A stretch of 64,000 nucleotides of DNA. Source: Mycobacterium kyorinense. GTDB taxonomy: Bacteria; Actinomycetota; Actinomycetes; Mycobacteriales; Mycobacteriaceae. The stretch spans positions 23,785 through 87,784 of the forward strand of contig NZ_LZKJ01000144.1 in the NCBI RefSeq assembly GCF_001672775.1. The letters run 5' to 3'. A program made the translations under genes and the position numbers. The notes beneath the pieces were generated by a model. It searched no databases. It saw only the letters and a program-made list of their open reading frames with translations, and was not told where the DNA came from. Shown in pieces: positions 52,337 through 63,613 of this stretch (its first letter is position 1; every line of letters starts with the position of its first letter).

Positions 52337-52933
52337 GTGGCGATACCGGTACAGGAGTCGCTGTTCGACTGCAACGAGCGCAGAGCGCTCGGGGATGACG
52401 CCTGGATCGACATCCGGTCGGGCTGGCTGACCGATGCCGACGACCTGTTCGACGAGCTGATGGCCGCGGTGCCGTGGCGTGCCGAACGCCGCCGGATGTA
52501 CGACCAGGTGCTCGACGTGCCGCGACTGGTCAGCTTTCATGACCTCGCCGTCGAGGATCCGCCGCACCCTCAGCTGGCACGCCTGCGGCGCCGGCTCAAC
52601 GACATCTACGCCGGTGAGTTGGGCGAGCCGTTCACCACCGTCGGCATGTGCTTGTACCGCGACGGGTCCGACAGCGTTGCCTGGCATGGCGACACCATCG
52701 GGCGCAGCAGCGCAGAAGACACCATGGTGGCGATCGTCAGCCTCGGCGCTATCCGCACGTTCGCGATGCGGCCGCGTGGCGGCGGGCCGTCGCTGCGGCT
52801 ACCGCAGGGTCATGGCGATCTGCTGGTCATGGGCGGATCATGTCAGCGGACTTGGGAGCACTCGGTGCCCAAGACATCGCGCTGCGCGGGCCCGCGAATC
52901 AGTATCCAGTTTCGGCCCCGCGACGTGCGCTAG
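52337..52933 (+). CDS. alkB: AlkB-type 2-oxoglutarate/Fe(II) dioxygenase
   Basis: Probably reverses alkylation damage in DNA or RNA by oxidative demethylation. The 198-residue protein has the iron ligands in AWHGDTIG (H-x-D) and the distal His in WEHSVPK, with the 2-oxoglutarate-binding Arg pair in RISIQFRPR. GTG 52337 follows TAAACT (52324-52329) by 7 nt, suggesting a leaderless message. The position corresponds to Rv1000c. It is unrelated to the membrane AlkB-type hydroxylase at 15588. Confidence 0.92.
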   Translation: MAIPVQESLFDCNERRALGDDAWIDIRSGWLTDADDLFDELMAAVPWRAERRRMYDQVLDVPRLVSFHDLAVEDPPHPQLARLRRRLNDIYAGELGEPFTTVGMCLYRDGSDSVAWHGDTIGRSSAEDTMVAIVSLGAIRTFAMRPRGGGPSLRLPQGHGDLLVMGGSCQRTWEHSVPKTSRCAGPRISIQFRPRDVR

Positions 52934-52934
52934 C

Positions 52935-53588
52935 TCAACTCCGGACGGCGGCAACCGCTTTGACCAATAGGTCACGCGCGCGCTCGGTGTCCACAGCAGC
53001 GACGGGCTTGTCCGGTACGACCAGCGGGTTGGCGGTCACGATGACCTGGTAGTCGCCGAAATGCGCCGAATAGGTGTACAGCTCGCCGGTGCGGGGCTGG
53101 CCGTCGGCCACGGTTTGGACCTTGCGGTGTACTCCCAAAGTGCGCGTCCCGTCGATCTGCGGCACGTCGACAACTTCGACGAAACCGCGCACCGGGCCTC
53201 CGAAGAATTCAACCTTCGTGCAGTTTCTTCCCGGGTCGTTGAACGGCAGAGCTTGGGATGTCTGCAAGGCGATCGTGATGAACCGGTTGCCGTTGCCCTC
53301 TGCCGACACCGCCGCCATGTTGCCCTGCAGCCCAGACGGCATCTGTTGGCCTACCACGAATTTCGCGCAGTCTGCGGGTTTGAACTGCAGTCCTTCAGGC
53401 AGCTTGTGCGAGGACAGCAGCTTGGGGTCGATCCCTGTCTTGGGAATATCCTTGACCTGGAAATCAGGACCGAAGCTCGACTTCACTTGGGATACCTTGG
53501 TGATGTCGGCCGAGGTGGTGGCGGGCTCGCCGAATCCACAGGCGGCCAGCCAGCACACGCACCCGATTGCCATCGCCAAGCGCATCAC
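52935..53588 (-). CDS. Secreted lipoprotein, DUF5642-like (Rv0999 position)
   Basis: A 217-residue lipoprotein with a short signal and lipobox LAAC (Cys17). The mature part has a conserved pattern (LPEGLQFKPADCAKFVVGQQ, TGELYTYSAHFGDYQVIV) found in mycobacterial lipoproteins of unknown function. GTG 53588 is 6 nt downstream of TAGATT (53600-53595, minus strand), so leaderless initiation there is likely; ATG 53585 is the next codon. A distant paralogue is encoded just upstream at 54268. It converges with alkB with 1 bp between stops. Confidence 0.82.
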   Translation of the reverse strand: MMRLAMAIGCVCWLAACGFGEPATTSADITKVSQVKSSFGPDFQVKDIPKTGIDPKLLSSHKLPEGLQFKPADCAKFVVGQQMPSGLQGNMAAVSAEGNGNRFITIALQTSQALPFNDPGRNCTKVEFFGGPVRGFVEVVDVPQIDGTRTLGVHRKVQTVADGQPRTGELYTYSAHFGDYQVIVTANPLVVPDKPVAAVDTERARDLLVKAVAAVRS

Positions 53589-53611
53589 GGTGGCAATCTA
53601 ACTCACCGCGA

Positions 53612-54268
53612 TCAGCTGCGTAACGCGGACACGGTCTTCACCAGCAGGTCGGCAGCCGTCTGCGGTGTCAGCGACGGATGCGGCGACCCCGGGTCGGTCA
53701 CCACCGCGGCGAATGCATAGTAGTCGCCCAGATACGCGGCGAACGTCGTTGTCCCCGAGCTGATTTCATTACCGCCTTCGACCGATGTGGTGGTTTCGCT
53801 CGCCATGCCCAGGGTCGCGGCGCCATCGACGTCAGGCGCCGCGATGAGATGGACACGAGCGACGGCGCGCCGGTTGGCCATGGTCCAATGCGGGCAGTCA
53901 GCCACCAACGCGGGATCCAGATGCGTCGGTGCCGCGGTGACCACCGCGTAGATGATGCCGCCGGCGCCGGAACCCGACACGCCCTGCGCGGATTGAAAGT
54001 GACCGTCGACCGGGTCTGCCAGCGCGCCACAGCGCGCCGGATCGGCGGTCCACTTTGCGGCCAGGCCCCAGATCGCCGGCGGGGCGGCGATATCCGAAAC
54101 GCCGCGCACTTCGTAGCCGGACGGCAGCTCCCGGCCCACCCGTTTGATGTTGGCGGGATTGATCGGGTGAGTCGACGTGCTCGCCGACGGCGCCGGCCCG
54201 GGGCCCGGCGAGTGGCCGCAGGCCGCGGTCAACACGGCCGCCGCCGCAGCGATCCACACCCGCCGCAT
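53612..54268 (-). CDS. Secreted lipoprotein, paralogue of the neighbour
   Basis: A 218-residue lipoprotein with lipobox LTAAC (Cys17) and a Pro/Ser-rich linker (GPGPAPSASTST). Its folded part shares the layout of the 52935-53588 protein (PSGYEVRGV, DPARCGAL, GTTTFAAYLGDYYAFAAVV, and the ending LLVKTVSALRS against LLVKAVAAVRS). The two lie in tandem 23 bp apart and probably arose by duplication. Function is unknown; an envelope sensor or carrier role is possible. Confidence 0.8.
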   Translation of the reverse strand: MRRVWIAAAAAVLTAACGHSPGPGPAPSASTSTHPINPANIKRVGRELPSGYEVRGVSDIAAPPAIWGLAAKWTADPARCGALADPVDGHFQSAQGVSGSGAGGIIYAVVTAAPTHLDPALVADCPHWTMANRRAVARVHLIAAPDVDGAATLGMASETTTSVEGGNEISSGTTTFAAYLGDYYAFAAVVTDPGSPHPSLTPQTAADLLVKTVSALRS

Positions 54269-54307
54269 GCGACGTTGATACCAGAGCTGAAGAGATATGG
54301 TTCGGCC

Positions 54308-55279
54308 ATGTGCACCCGTGTCTTGTGGAACACCAACGAGCTCGCCGTCTTGACCGGACGCAGTATGGACTGGCCGGAATCAACCCAGCCGCTGATCGTG
54401 GCGTTCCCCCGCGGACGGCAGCGCGATGGCGGCGCGCTGGCCGGCACCACGATCGTCGACGAGAACGCGCTGCACTGGACCAGCCGCTACGGCAGTGTGG
54501 TCACCACGGTCTATGGCATCGGCAGTATCGACGGCGTCAACGAGCGTGGGCTCGGTGCTCACGGGCTGTATCTGAAGTCCACCAGCTTCGGCGAGCGGGA
54601 TGCGTCCCGACCGGGGCTACAGACCGGTTTGTGGGTGCAGTATCTGCTCGACCAGGCCGCCACCGTCGCCGAGGCGCTGAGCTTGATGGACGGTGTTCAA
54701 CTGGTTATGGTCGGCGCCCACGGCCGCGACGCCACCATCCATCTCGCCATCGAGGACGCCTCGGGCGACTCGGCGATCATCGAATTCGCCGACGGTAAGC
54801 AGGTCGTGCACCACGGCCGCCAGTACACGTTGATGACCAACGACCCAAGCTACGACGAGCAGCTGGCGCTCTTGGAACAGCAGGACTTTTCCCATCCGAG
54901 TCGGGATATGCCGCTGCCCGGCAACGTCAACCCGGTCGACCGATTCCAACGTGCCGCGTACTACTCGGCGCTGTTACCCGAACCGCAAGACCAGCGCCAG
55001 GCAGTGGCGTCCGTGATGGCGATCATGCGGAACGTCTCCGTGCCCTTCGGCGCGCCCTATGGCGAGTTCGGCATCTACAACACCGAATACCGGACCGTCA
55101 CCGACCACACCCACCGGACGTATGTTTTCGAACTGTCGACCAGCCCCAACACCATCTGGGTGGAACTGGACGGACTGGACTTGACCGACGGGGCCGAGCC
55201 GCAGGCGATCGATCCCTACGATCACTCGCTGATCGGCAATGTCACCGCACAGTTCACTGCGCACCAGATACCGTTTTGA
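54308..55279 (+). CDS. Choloylglycine hydrolase-family Ntn hydrolase
   Basis: A 323-residue Ntn hydrolase related to penicillin V acylases and bile salt hydrolases, which cleave amide bonds with an N-terminal Cys nucleophile. Cys2 directly follows Met1 (MCTRVLW), with the conserved GRSMDW, GLYLKSTSF, LMTNDPSYDEQL and NVSVPFG segments. ATG 54308 starts 6 nt after TATGGT (54296-54301), giving a leaderless transcript and leaving the Cys at position 2. No signal peptide is present. The substrate is unknown; acyl-homoserine lactones, bile salts and acylated amines are known for the family. Confidence 0.88.
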   Translation: MCTRVLWNTNELAVLTGRSMDWPESTQPLIVAFPRGRQRDGGALAGTTIVDENALHWTSRYGSVVTTVYGIGSIDGVNERGLGAHGLYLKSTSFGERDASRPGLQTGLWVQYLLDQAATVAEALSLMDGVQLVMVGAHGRDATIHLAIEDASGDSAIIEFADGKQVVHHGRQYTLMTNDPSYDEQLALLEQQDFSHPSRDMPLPGNVNPVDRFQRAAYYSALLPEPQDQRQAVASVMAIMRNVSVPFGAPYGEFGIYNTEYRTVTDHTHRTYVFELSTSPNTIWVELDGLDLTDGAEPQAIDPYDHSLIGNVTAQFTAHQIPF

Positions 55280-55283
55280 GTTC

Positions 55284-57739
<2,456 letters not shown>

Positions 57740-57740
<1 letters not shown>

Positions 57741-58486
57741 TGGACGTCAGCGACGATCCGCTCACCGCGACCCGCGATCTGCTGACTCGGCCCGCGTCGG
57801 AGCGCCATGGCTTCCTCGACGTGTTGGGGGAATCGACAGCCGCCCCGGTGCCCACGTTTGCCCAGCGCGCGATGAACAGCCCCTTCGTCGCGACGGTGTA
57901 CGAACGACTGTGGCGGCCGGTGTCGTTCTATGTCGCCAGCGGGATCACCACCGGCGCCGAGCAGCGCCGCGCAGCCGCGGCTTTGCAGTTGTCGTCAGCG
58001 AAGAGACTGCTCGACGTTGCCTGCGGCCCAGGTAATTTCACCGGCGAGTTGGCGAGGCGACTGCCCGCCGGTGGCCTAGCCGTCGGGTTTGACATCTCCG
58101 AACCGATGCTGACCCGCGCGGTGCTCGACAACCACGGGCCGGGCACCTGCTATGTCCGCGGCGATGCCCGCACGTTGCCGTTCGCTGACGAAACGTTCGA
58201 CGCCGTCTGTTGTTTCGGTGCGCTGTATCTGATGCCCGAACCGTTTCGAGTCGCCGAGGAAATGCTGCGGGTGCTGCGGCCGGGCGGACGCGTGGCGATC
58301 CTCACCAGTTATGCGGGGCAAACCGCACCGCTCCGACATGCGTTGGACGCCGGGGCCAGCGTGATCGGGGTGCGCATGTTCGGCCGCGACGAGTTCGTCG
58401 ACATTTTCACGACGGCCGGGTTGGTCGACGTCGAGCAGCAGGCGCAGCGGGCGTTGCAGTTCGTGACGGCTGGTAAACCGCTGTAG
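57740..58486 (+). CDS. UbiE/Methyltransf_11-like SAM-dependent methyltransferase
   Basis: A 248-residue methyltransferase with motif I LLDVACGPGNFTGELA, the acidic SAM-ribose contact GFDISEPML, motif RGDARTLPFADETFDAVCCFG and LRVLRPGGRVAIL. It resembles enzymes acting on quinones, sterols or small lipids; the substrate is unknown. ATG 57740 overlaps the gdhA stop, so the pair is translationally coupled although no metabolic link is evident. Confidence 0.87.
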
Positions 58487-58511
58487 TCGGGGATGATGAT
58501 GCGGTGATCTA

Positions 58512-58589
58512 TGACTGTCGTCACTGCCCGCGTAGTCGCCCCTTTCATTGACGGCCGTCATTGACGACCGTCAGCGACGGGTATACGGT
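58512..58589 (+). promoter_or_regulatory. Triple operator and promoter of the TetR-diiron operon
   Basis: Three dyads of the form TGAC-N4-GTCA occur at 58512-58523, 58549-58560 (TGACGGCCGTCA, a perfect palindrome) and 58562-58573. TTGACG (58561-58566) and TACGGT (58584-58589) make a -35/-10 pair with 17-bp spacing; the third dyad overlaps the -35. The ATG of the TetR gene follows 6 nt after the -10. This is a convincing autoregulatory region. Confidence 0.75.
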
Positions 58590-58595
58590 CCTCGT

Positions 58596-59222
58596 ATGCC
58601 GTCGCTGCGCGCCAACCCGGCAGCAGGTTCGTCTGGTGGCGCAAGGGAAGCCCGACGGCTCGAAACCCGGGCCCGTCTCTTCGATGCCGCACTGGCCGAA
58701 ATCGGTCGCTCGGGCTTGGCCGCCGCCGACGTCACTGCCATCGCAAACGCTGTCGGAGTGGTGCGCGGAACGTTCTACTTCCACTTCCCGACCAAGGAAC
58801 ACGTCCTGGTCGAACTGGAACGAAACGAACAGGCCCAGATCGTCGTCGAACTACGCGACGCGCTGAACGACGACGACGACTTGATGTCCATACTTCTGCA
58901 GTTGGTGCGTCACGTCCTGGCAGCAGAACGCCGCTTGGGGCCCGTCGTCTTCCGCGACATGCTGGGCTTGCACTTCTCCTCGACCCGGCCCGTGGAAGAC
59001 GAAGTAGCAGAACACCCGTTGGCGCAGTTTGTGATCGGGACTATCACCGCAGCGCAACAAGCGGGGCGGGTTCACTCGGATGCGCACGCAGATGAACTTG
59101 GAGTGTTTTTCCTGGCCGGGCTATTCGCGCTACTTGCAACCGGCGTACAGGACTCTGCGACTGCGGATGCGGTGCTGAGCCGTTACGTGACAACGATGGT
59201 CAAAGGAATGGAGACGCGATGA
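58596..59222 (+). CDS. TetR-family regulator
   Basis: A 208-residue TetR-family protein with HTH sequence LFDAALAEIGRSGLAAADVT and VGVVRGTFYFHFPTKEHVL. ATG 58596 is set by the TACGGT -10 box 6 nt upstream (leaderless); an in-frame upstream start at 58548 would lie inside the operator. Its own promoter is covered by TGAC-N4-GTCA dyads, so it probably represses itself and the coupled diiron protein gene (ATGA overlap). The ligand is unknown. Confidence 0.88.
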   Translation: MPSLRANPAAGSSGGAREARRLETRARLFDAALAEIGRSGLAAADVTAIANAVGVVRGTFYFHFPTKEHVLVELERNEQAQIVVELRDALNDDDDLMSILLQLVRHVLAAERRLGPVVFRDMLGLHFSSTRPVEDEVAEHPLAQFVIGTITAAQQAGRVHSDAHADELGVFFLAGLFALLATGVQDSATADAVLSRYVTTMVKGMETR

Positions 59223-60043
59223 CCACCACAGGTATCGAGGGCTACCGGGACTTCCTGCGCAGGCGCGACGGAGAAGCTGACCTGCTCAATAGACGCTTGG
59301 AAAACCGCGAGCAGTTCTTCAGGCACCTTGAAACCCATCCAGTGCGTTCAGGCCATCCCGCTGACCGAGCGATTTTCCTGCGAAACCTGCGCCGCCGAAA
59401 ACCCGAACCAGGCTTGGACCGCAAGATGCTGTTCCTGTTGGCCACCGCCAAACTGAACCAAGCTGAGCGGTTCGGCGTGGGGCTTGGCGAAACCTATGGA
59501 ATGAACAGCGACGAGGAGCTGCCGCCCGAGCGGGTGTACCTCGAACTCGAAGAGCATTACCACACCCGGCTTCTCGCGTACGTGTTAGACGTTTTCGACC
59601 TGACGTTCCAAGTGGTGCCGCCGCCGTTCGTGATGCGCCAATTCGTCAAGACTGGCGTCTTTCTCCCTGAGCGACTTGGGATCTTGTTCGTCGGCGCGGC
59701 GGAGATGGCCGGCTGCGTGATGTTCGACGAACTGCGCCGCGCCGGGATCGAATTGTTCGCCGACGAGCCGGATGTCTGCGAACGCGTCGAGCGCCTCTAC
59801 AGCGAAATCCTCATCGACGAGGTAGGACACGTCGGCTACTGCGCCTCACGGTGCACTACCGCTGAACGAGCGATCATGCGTCGGATCTATCCACTGATCG
59901 GACGCCTGGTTGCACACCAGACCGCTGAAATCAGTCTTCTCGTCGATCCCGCCACGCTCCGCGCGCGCCTCGACCGCCCGTTTAACATCGACGAACTCAC
60001 CGCCGGACTGGACAACGAAACGTACCTCGTCGCCCATCCCTGA
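59219..60043 (+). CDS. Ferritin-like diiron protein of unknown function
   Basis: A 274-residue, mostly helical protein. Two ExxH motifs stand about 100 residues apart, in LELEEHYHTRLLAY and SEILIDEVGHVGYC, the ligand pattern of ferritin-like diiron oxygenases (compare AurF-type N-oxygenases). Further acidic residues in AERFGVGLGETYG could complete the site. No signal peptide or membrane helix is seen. ATG 59219 overlaps the TetR stop, so it is the regulated target. It converges with a P450 gene 13 bp away. An oxygenase or oxidoreductase role is inference. Confidence 0.7.
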   Translation: MTTTGIEGYRDFLRRRDGEADLLNRRLENREQFFRHLETHPVRSGHPADRAIFLRNLRRRKPEPGLDRKMLFLLATAKLNQAERFGVGLGETYGMNSDEELPPERVYLELEEHYHTRLLAYVLDVFDLTFQVVPPPFVMRQFVKTGVFLPERLGILFVGAAEMAGCVMFDELRRAGIELFADEPDVCERVERLYSEILIDEVGHVGYCASRCTTAERAIMRRIYPLIGRLVAHQTAEISLLVDPATLRARLDRPFNIDELTAGLDNETYLVAHP

Positions 60044-60056
60044 CCCGTCGCGCGTC

Positions 60057-61277
60057 TCACTCATACGCAAGCTGTAGGCGTTCGAGACGTCGCACCAGGA
60101 GACTTGGGAGCCACGTGCCGACGTCGGCGGCGGCGATGTTCGAGGTCTGCTCGAGGAGTTGGCCTACCACGATCCTCGCCTCCAGCCGGGCGAGCGCCGC
60201 ACCAACGCAGAAGTGGATTCCCTTGCCGAAACTGATGTGACCCTTGCCCGCAGGCCGGTCAAGTCGAAACTGTCCGGGATCGTCGAAGTGTGACGGGTCT
60301 CGATTAGCTGCTCCCCACAGCAGGAGCAGCCGCGAGTCCGCGGGTAGTTCGACGCCGCACAGTTCGGTGTCGTTGACGACGTGTCGATAGTGGCCCCGGA
60401 AGGGTGGGTCGTAGCGCAGTACTTCTTCGAGGAACGCCCCGAGCTGTTCGGGTTGGTCGCGCACCTGCCTCTGGATGTCTGGCTGTGTCGCGAGAACCCA
60501 TGCCGCAGAACCGATGAGAGAGGCAGTGGATTCGCCGCCTGCACTGAAGAGGATGATCATCATGGCCACAGCTGCCAAGTCGTCTAGTTCGCCGGCGGCG
60601 CAGGCGTTCGCGAGGTCGCCCAGCAGATTGTCGTGTGGATCGGCTGCCGCCTGCTGGAACTGTTCGGTGATGTAACCGCTGAGTTCCAACACGGCGATTC
60701 CTGCGGTGTTCATCTGTTCTTGGGAAACCAGTCCTTCGACGACTTGGGTCGCGGAGTAGCCCCATTGGATGAGCTTGTCGACGTCAGCGGCGGGGACCCC
60801 GATGATTCTGCCAACGATCATCATCGGTAGCCGGTTTGCCATCGCGCTCATCCATTCGATACATCCATGTCGCGCATGGGTATTCCAGATCTGAGCGGCG
60901 GTATCGGCGATGAATGGTTCGAAGGCGCGGATGCGCTTGGCTGCGAGTTGCGGCAGCAGTAACTTTCGATGCACCGAGTGGCCAGGCTCGTCAGCAGTAG
61001 CCAGTACCTGGGTGGGTCCCCCGAGTTCCCCGACGTGGAAAGCGGTCACGGCGCTTCCCGGCTGATACATCATCGTCGCGGTCAGGTTGGACGAGAAGTC
61101 GTCGCAGCGGGTAACCGCCTCGTTGACGGCGTCCCAACTACTCACGGCGTAAAAGTCCGACTCGCCAATGCGATGGACATGCCCGGTCTCATGCATCTGC
61201 TCGTAGAGCCGGTGCGGGTTCTGGATGAATTGGTCGTCAAACAGCGCCAGTCCGAGGTCACCATCCAGCGATGTCAT
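60057..61277 (-). CDS. Cytochrome P450
   Basis: A 406-residue soluble bacterial P450. Motifs are the I-helix FSAGGESTAS (AGxxS/T), the K-helix EEVLRYDPPFRG (ExxR) and the haem-ligand loop ISFGKGIHFCVGAALARLEA, with Cys near residue 357. No ferredoxin or ferredoxin reductase gene is adjacent. ATG 61277 (MTSLDGDLGL) matches the family start, but GGAGGA abuts it without a spacer, so initiation may be weak, or a different upstream codon is used. It is divergent from a TetR gene with an inverted-repeat operator between. Confidence 0.92.
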   Translation of the reverse strand: MTSLDGDLGLALFDDQFIQNPHRLYEQMHETGHVHRIGESDFYAVSSWDAVNEAVTRCDDFSSNLTATMMYQPGSAVTAFHVGELGGPTQVLATADEPGHSVHRKLLLPQLAAKRIRAFEPFIADTAAQIWNTHARHGCIEWMSAMANRLPMMIVGRIIGVPAADVDKLIQWGYSATQVVEGLVSQEQMNTAGIAVLELSGYITEQFQQAAADPHDNLLGDLANACAAGELDDLAAVAMMIILFSAGGESTASLIGSAAWVLATQPDIQRQVRDQPEQLGAFLEEVLRYDPPFRGHYRHVVNDTELCGVELPADSRLLLLWGAANRDPSHFDDPGQFRLDRPAGKGHISFGKGIHFCVGAALARLEARIVVGQLLEQTSNIAAADVGTWLPSLLVRRLERLQLAYE

Positions 61278-61361
61278 TCCTCCACGCTGAGCGACAACGG
61301 CGTCCTGCGTCAATCGGAGTCCACGAAGTTGCAAACCCCGCTGCAGGGTTCGCGCTGGGAC

Positions 61362-61423
61362 TGTCTCATCAGAGCCGAAGCCACCAGTGGAAATCGGTGA
61401 GACATAGTGTCAAGGTTGTCTCA
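61362..61423. promoter_or_regulatory. TGTCTCA/TGAGACA operator between P450 and TetR genes
   Basis: Three 7-bp half-sites occur: TGTCTCA at 61362-61368, TGAGACA at 61398-61404 and TGTCTCA at 61417-61423. The last two form a perfect inverted repeat spaced by 12 bp (26 bp in all). They lie in the divergent P450/TetR region and fit a binding site for the TetR protein encoded at 61469. Confidence 0.65.
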
Positions 61424-61468
61424 GACTTGAGAAGATATGTACTTCACAGTGCACGGAGGTGGGCGGCC

Positions 61469-62017
61469 ATGGCTCGCGATGACTGGGTTGTCGGTGGCGA
61501 CCGCCGAGCCGCTGCGGCCGATCGCATCTATGCCGCCGCGACCGACCTCGTGGTACGAGAAGGCCTGGATGCTTTCGACATCGACGCCTTGGCGAAACGG
61601 GTCCACTGTTCAAGAGCCACCATCTATCGCTACGCGGGGGGTAAAGCCCAGATACGCGACGCAGTGCTGATCCGCCTTTCAGCGCGGATCATCGATAGGG
61701 TTCGGCATGCCGTCGACGGGCTGAGTGGTTCGGAGCGGGTCCTCACCGCTGTCAGTGTGGCGCTGCAGCAGATCAGGTCTGACCCGCTGCGGCGCCTGAT
61801 GTTAACTCCAAACAGTCGCCCGGATTTGGACGAGTTGCATTCGTCGCCGGTGCTCAGTCATCTTGCCGCCGAGCTCACCGGTATCACGGACGACGATCCC
61901 CAAGCCGCGCAGTGGATCGTCCGGGTGGTGTTATCGCTGGCCTACTGGCCCCTCGCAAGTCGTCGCGTGGAACAACAGGTGCTGCAGCGTTTCCTGGCTC
62001 CCGCATTCACCTCATGA
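61469..62017 (+). CDS. TetR-family regulator next to P450
   Basis: A 182-residue TetR-family protein; HTH region RIYAAATDLVVREGLDAFDI and VHCSRATIYRYAGGKAQIRDAV. ATG 61469 is chosen because GGAGGTGGG lies at the right distance upstream; a longer frame to 61271 runs through the operator. It is divergent from the P450 gene and is the obvious candidate to repress it through the TGTCTCA sites. Confidence 0.86.
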   Translation: MARDDWVVGGDRRAAAADRIYAAATDLVVREGLDAFDIDALAKRVHCSRATIYRYAGGKAQIRDAVLIRLSARIIDRVRHAVDGLSGSERVLTAVSVALQQIRSDPLRRLMLTPNSRPDLDELHSSPVLSHLAAELTGITDDDPQAAQWIVRVVLSLAYWPLASRRVEQQVLQRFLAPAFTS

Positions 62018-62114
62018 ACGAGTCTGGCCCGACTCGAAGACGCGGAGCTGACGGACTAGTAACAACGGATCATCAGGGAGGCGCTAGGGGCCTGGCCATT
62101 CATAGCGACTGACG

Positions 62115-62921
62115 TCATCCCTTAGTTACGCCCATACGCCGCGGTTGTTTAGTGGGCGCCGGATGTCGGCTCATTATCGCGAGAGCATTTCTTCCGTATT
62201 CACGTATTTCTTCGGGAATTAATTGCCACGACCGGTGGCTTGGATCTTTCAGCTCTGCGGCAAGTAGCTGTATCCGACCTCTGTCACTGCCGCGGTCGAG
62301 CCGTTCAACTTCACGGGACGGATCTTCGACAATGCATGACAACAATGCGGCATCGTCCAAGTGCCGATCACGGTCACGCGAGTCCTCCTTGTAGGCAGCA
62401 CTTTTGAGGACCAATGCTCCAAGCACATCAGGAATACTAAACGTTAGGTTGTTCTCGCCTTCGCGCTCAATCGTACAGTTCACAGTCTTTCGTAGTGCCG
62501 AGGCACCAGCCGGAACTTGAAATACCTTGTGCCCGAGCACTTTTGGTACATAATCTGGCGCGAGATGATCCGCAACCATCACGTCTACGCGATCAGCCTG
62601 CCCGCGCGCAAATCGATGTACTGGGTTCCCTTTCCCAAGTGGAAGTTGCATTGCGTAGCCGAGACATTCAAGAGCCTTCCTCGCGTCGGGGAAGGTGATT
62701 GCACCGGTCTCGATATGCAGAATCATATCGATGTCCGTCGTCGTTCTCTGAACCGCAAGGCCCGCATGGGCAACATGCAACTGAACCATGAGGCCGCCAA
62801 TTAGCGTCCATCGATCGCCTGAAATGACCCCAATCAACTCGACTGCTTGCGGCCACGGAGGACCCCAACCGCCCGTCGGCATCGGTATCGACCATTGCGG
62901 ACGGTCAGGGGCAGTCGCCAT
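62115..62921 (-). CDS. AbiEii-like nucleotidyltransferase toxin
   Basis: A 268-residue protein with a nucleotidyltransferase core of the AbiEii/MenT kind: LIGGLMVQLHVAHAG, then RTTTDIDMIL with GG at 42-43 and Asp63/Asp65, and a third acidic site in DRVDVMVA. Relatives inactivate tRNA by adding nucleotides or otherwise arrest growth, and serve in phage defence. It follows the HTH gene by 5 bp on the same strand, the antitoxin-toxin order usual for such pairs. Base composition is visibly more AT-rich than the core genes to the left, suggesting transfer. The exact reaction is unknown. Confidence 0.8.
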   Translation of the reverse strand: MATAPDRPQWSIPMPTGGWGPPWPQAVELIGVISGDRWTLIGGLMVQLHVAHAGLAVQRTTTDIDMILHIETGAITFPDARKALECLGYAMQLPLGKGNPVHRFARGQADRVDVMVADHLAPDYVPKVLGHKVFQVPAGASALRKTVNCTIEREGENNLTFSIPDVLGALVLKSAAYKEDSRDRDRHLDDAALLSCIVEDPSREVERLDRGSDRGRIQLLAAELKDPSHRSWQLIPEEIREYGRNALAIMSRHPAPTKQPRRMGVTKG

Positions 62922-62926
62922 GGGTG

Positions 62927-63613
62927 CTATACCGCCACAGCGGCAATCAGAGTGGCTGCTTCTTGCAATCCCGCGACGCTTTCTCGTGTATTAAGAGAAC
63001 CTGCCAGATCCAAAAAGACTGCCGCACGGGGAGTGATGCCGTCCTCAAACGCATCCTCGACGCTCACCCCCCGCAAGGTCACGTTTCCTGAAGGATCCTC
63101 GACCAGCCCGAACTTTTCTTGCAATGTTTCCAACTCCGACAGCGGTATATAGCCGTCGAGATGTCGCGTCGCCCTAGTCAGCCCCAACAGCCCCAGCTGT
63201 GCGTCATTTAAAGCTGAACTACCCGTGGGAACTACGTACGACCCAAGGTCATCCAGCGTGGAGTCCCGACCGCGAAAACGCCTTACCCAGGCGCGATGCG
63301 CCGCAAGGTGGTCAAGGTCTTCTACCGTGACCCTCCGAAGTCGATGCATTAATCGCGTTCGCTCCGGCGACGACAACCAACCCGCCTCTTTCCCCGACAA
63401 AAGGTTGAGAGCCGCCCAAGCGACCCTCTCCGACCACGGCCTTCCCTGGCGCCTACGACCGCGCGCTAGCCGATGCACTTCCGCTGCATCGAGCACCAAA
63501 GTCCTGCCTATGTAACGCGAACCCTGAATCCTGCCTTCAGCAGCCAACCGACGCACTTCACGCGTCGACACACCCAGGATCCCGGATGCGACATGCGAGG
63601 TTATGTCAGTCAT
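62927..63613 (-). CDS. HTH-domain putative antitoxin
   Basis: A 228-residue protein. The N-terminus is a MerR/excisionase-like helix-turn-helix (ILGVSTREVRRLAAEGRIQG, then SRYIGRTLVLDAAEVHRL). The rest is not a recognisable AbiEi domain (segments such as LLSGKEAGWLSSPERTRL and LDGYIPLSELETLQ). Coupling with the nucleotidyltransferase gene suggests an antitoxin and autorepressor of an atypical type. ATG 63613 lies next to AT-rich palindromic DNA that could be its operator. Confidence 0.72.
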   Translation of the reverse strand: MTDITSHVASGILGVSTREVRRLAAEGRIQGSRYIGRTLVLDAAEVHRLARGRRRQGRPWSERVAWAALNLLSGKEAGWLSSPERTRLMHRLRRVTVEDLDHLAAHRAWVRRFRGRDSTLDDLGSYVVPTGSSALNDAQLGLLGLTRATRHLDGYIPLSELETLQEKFGLVEDPSGNVTLRGVSVEDAFEDGITPRAAVFLDLAGSLNTRESVAGLQEAATLIAAVAV

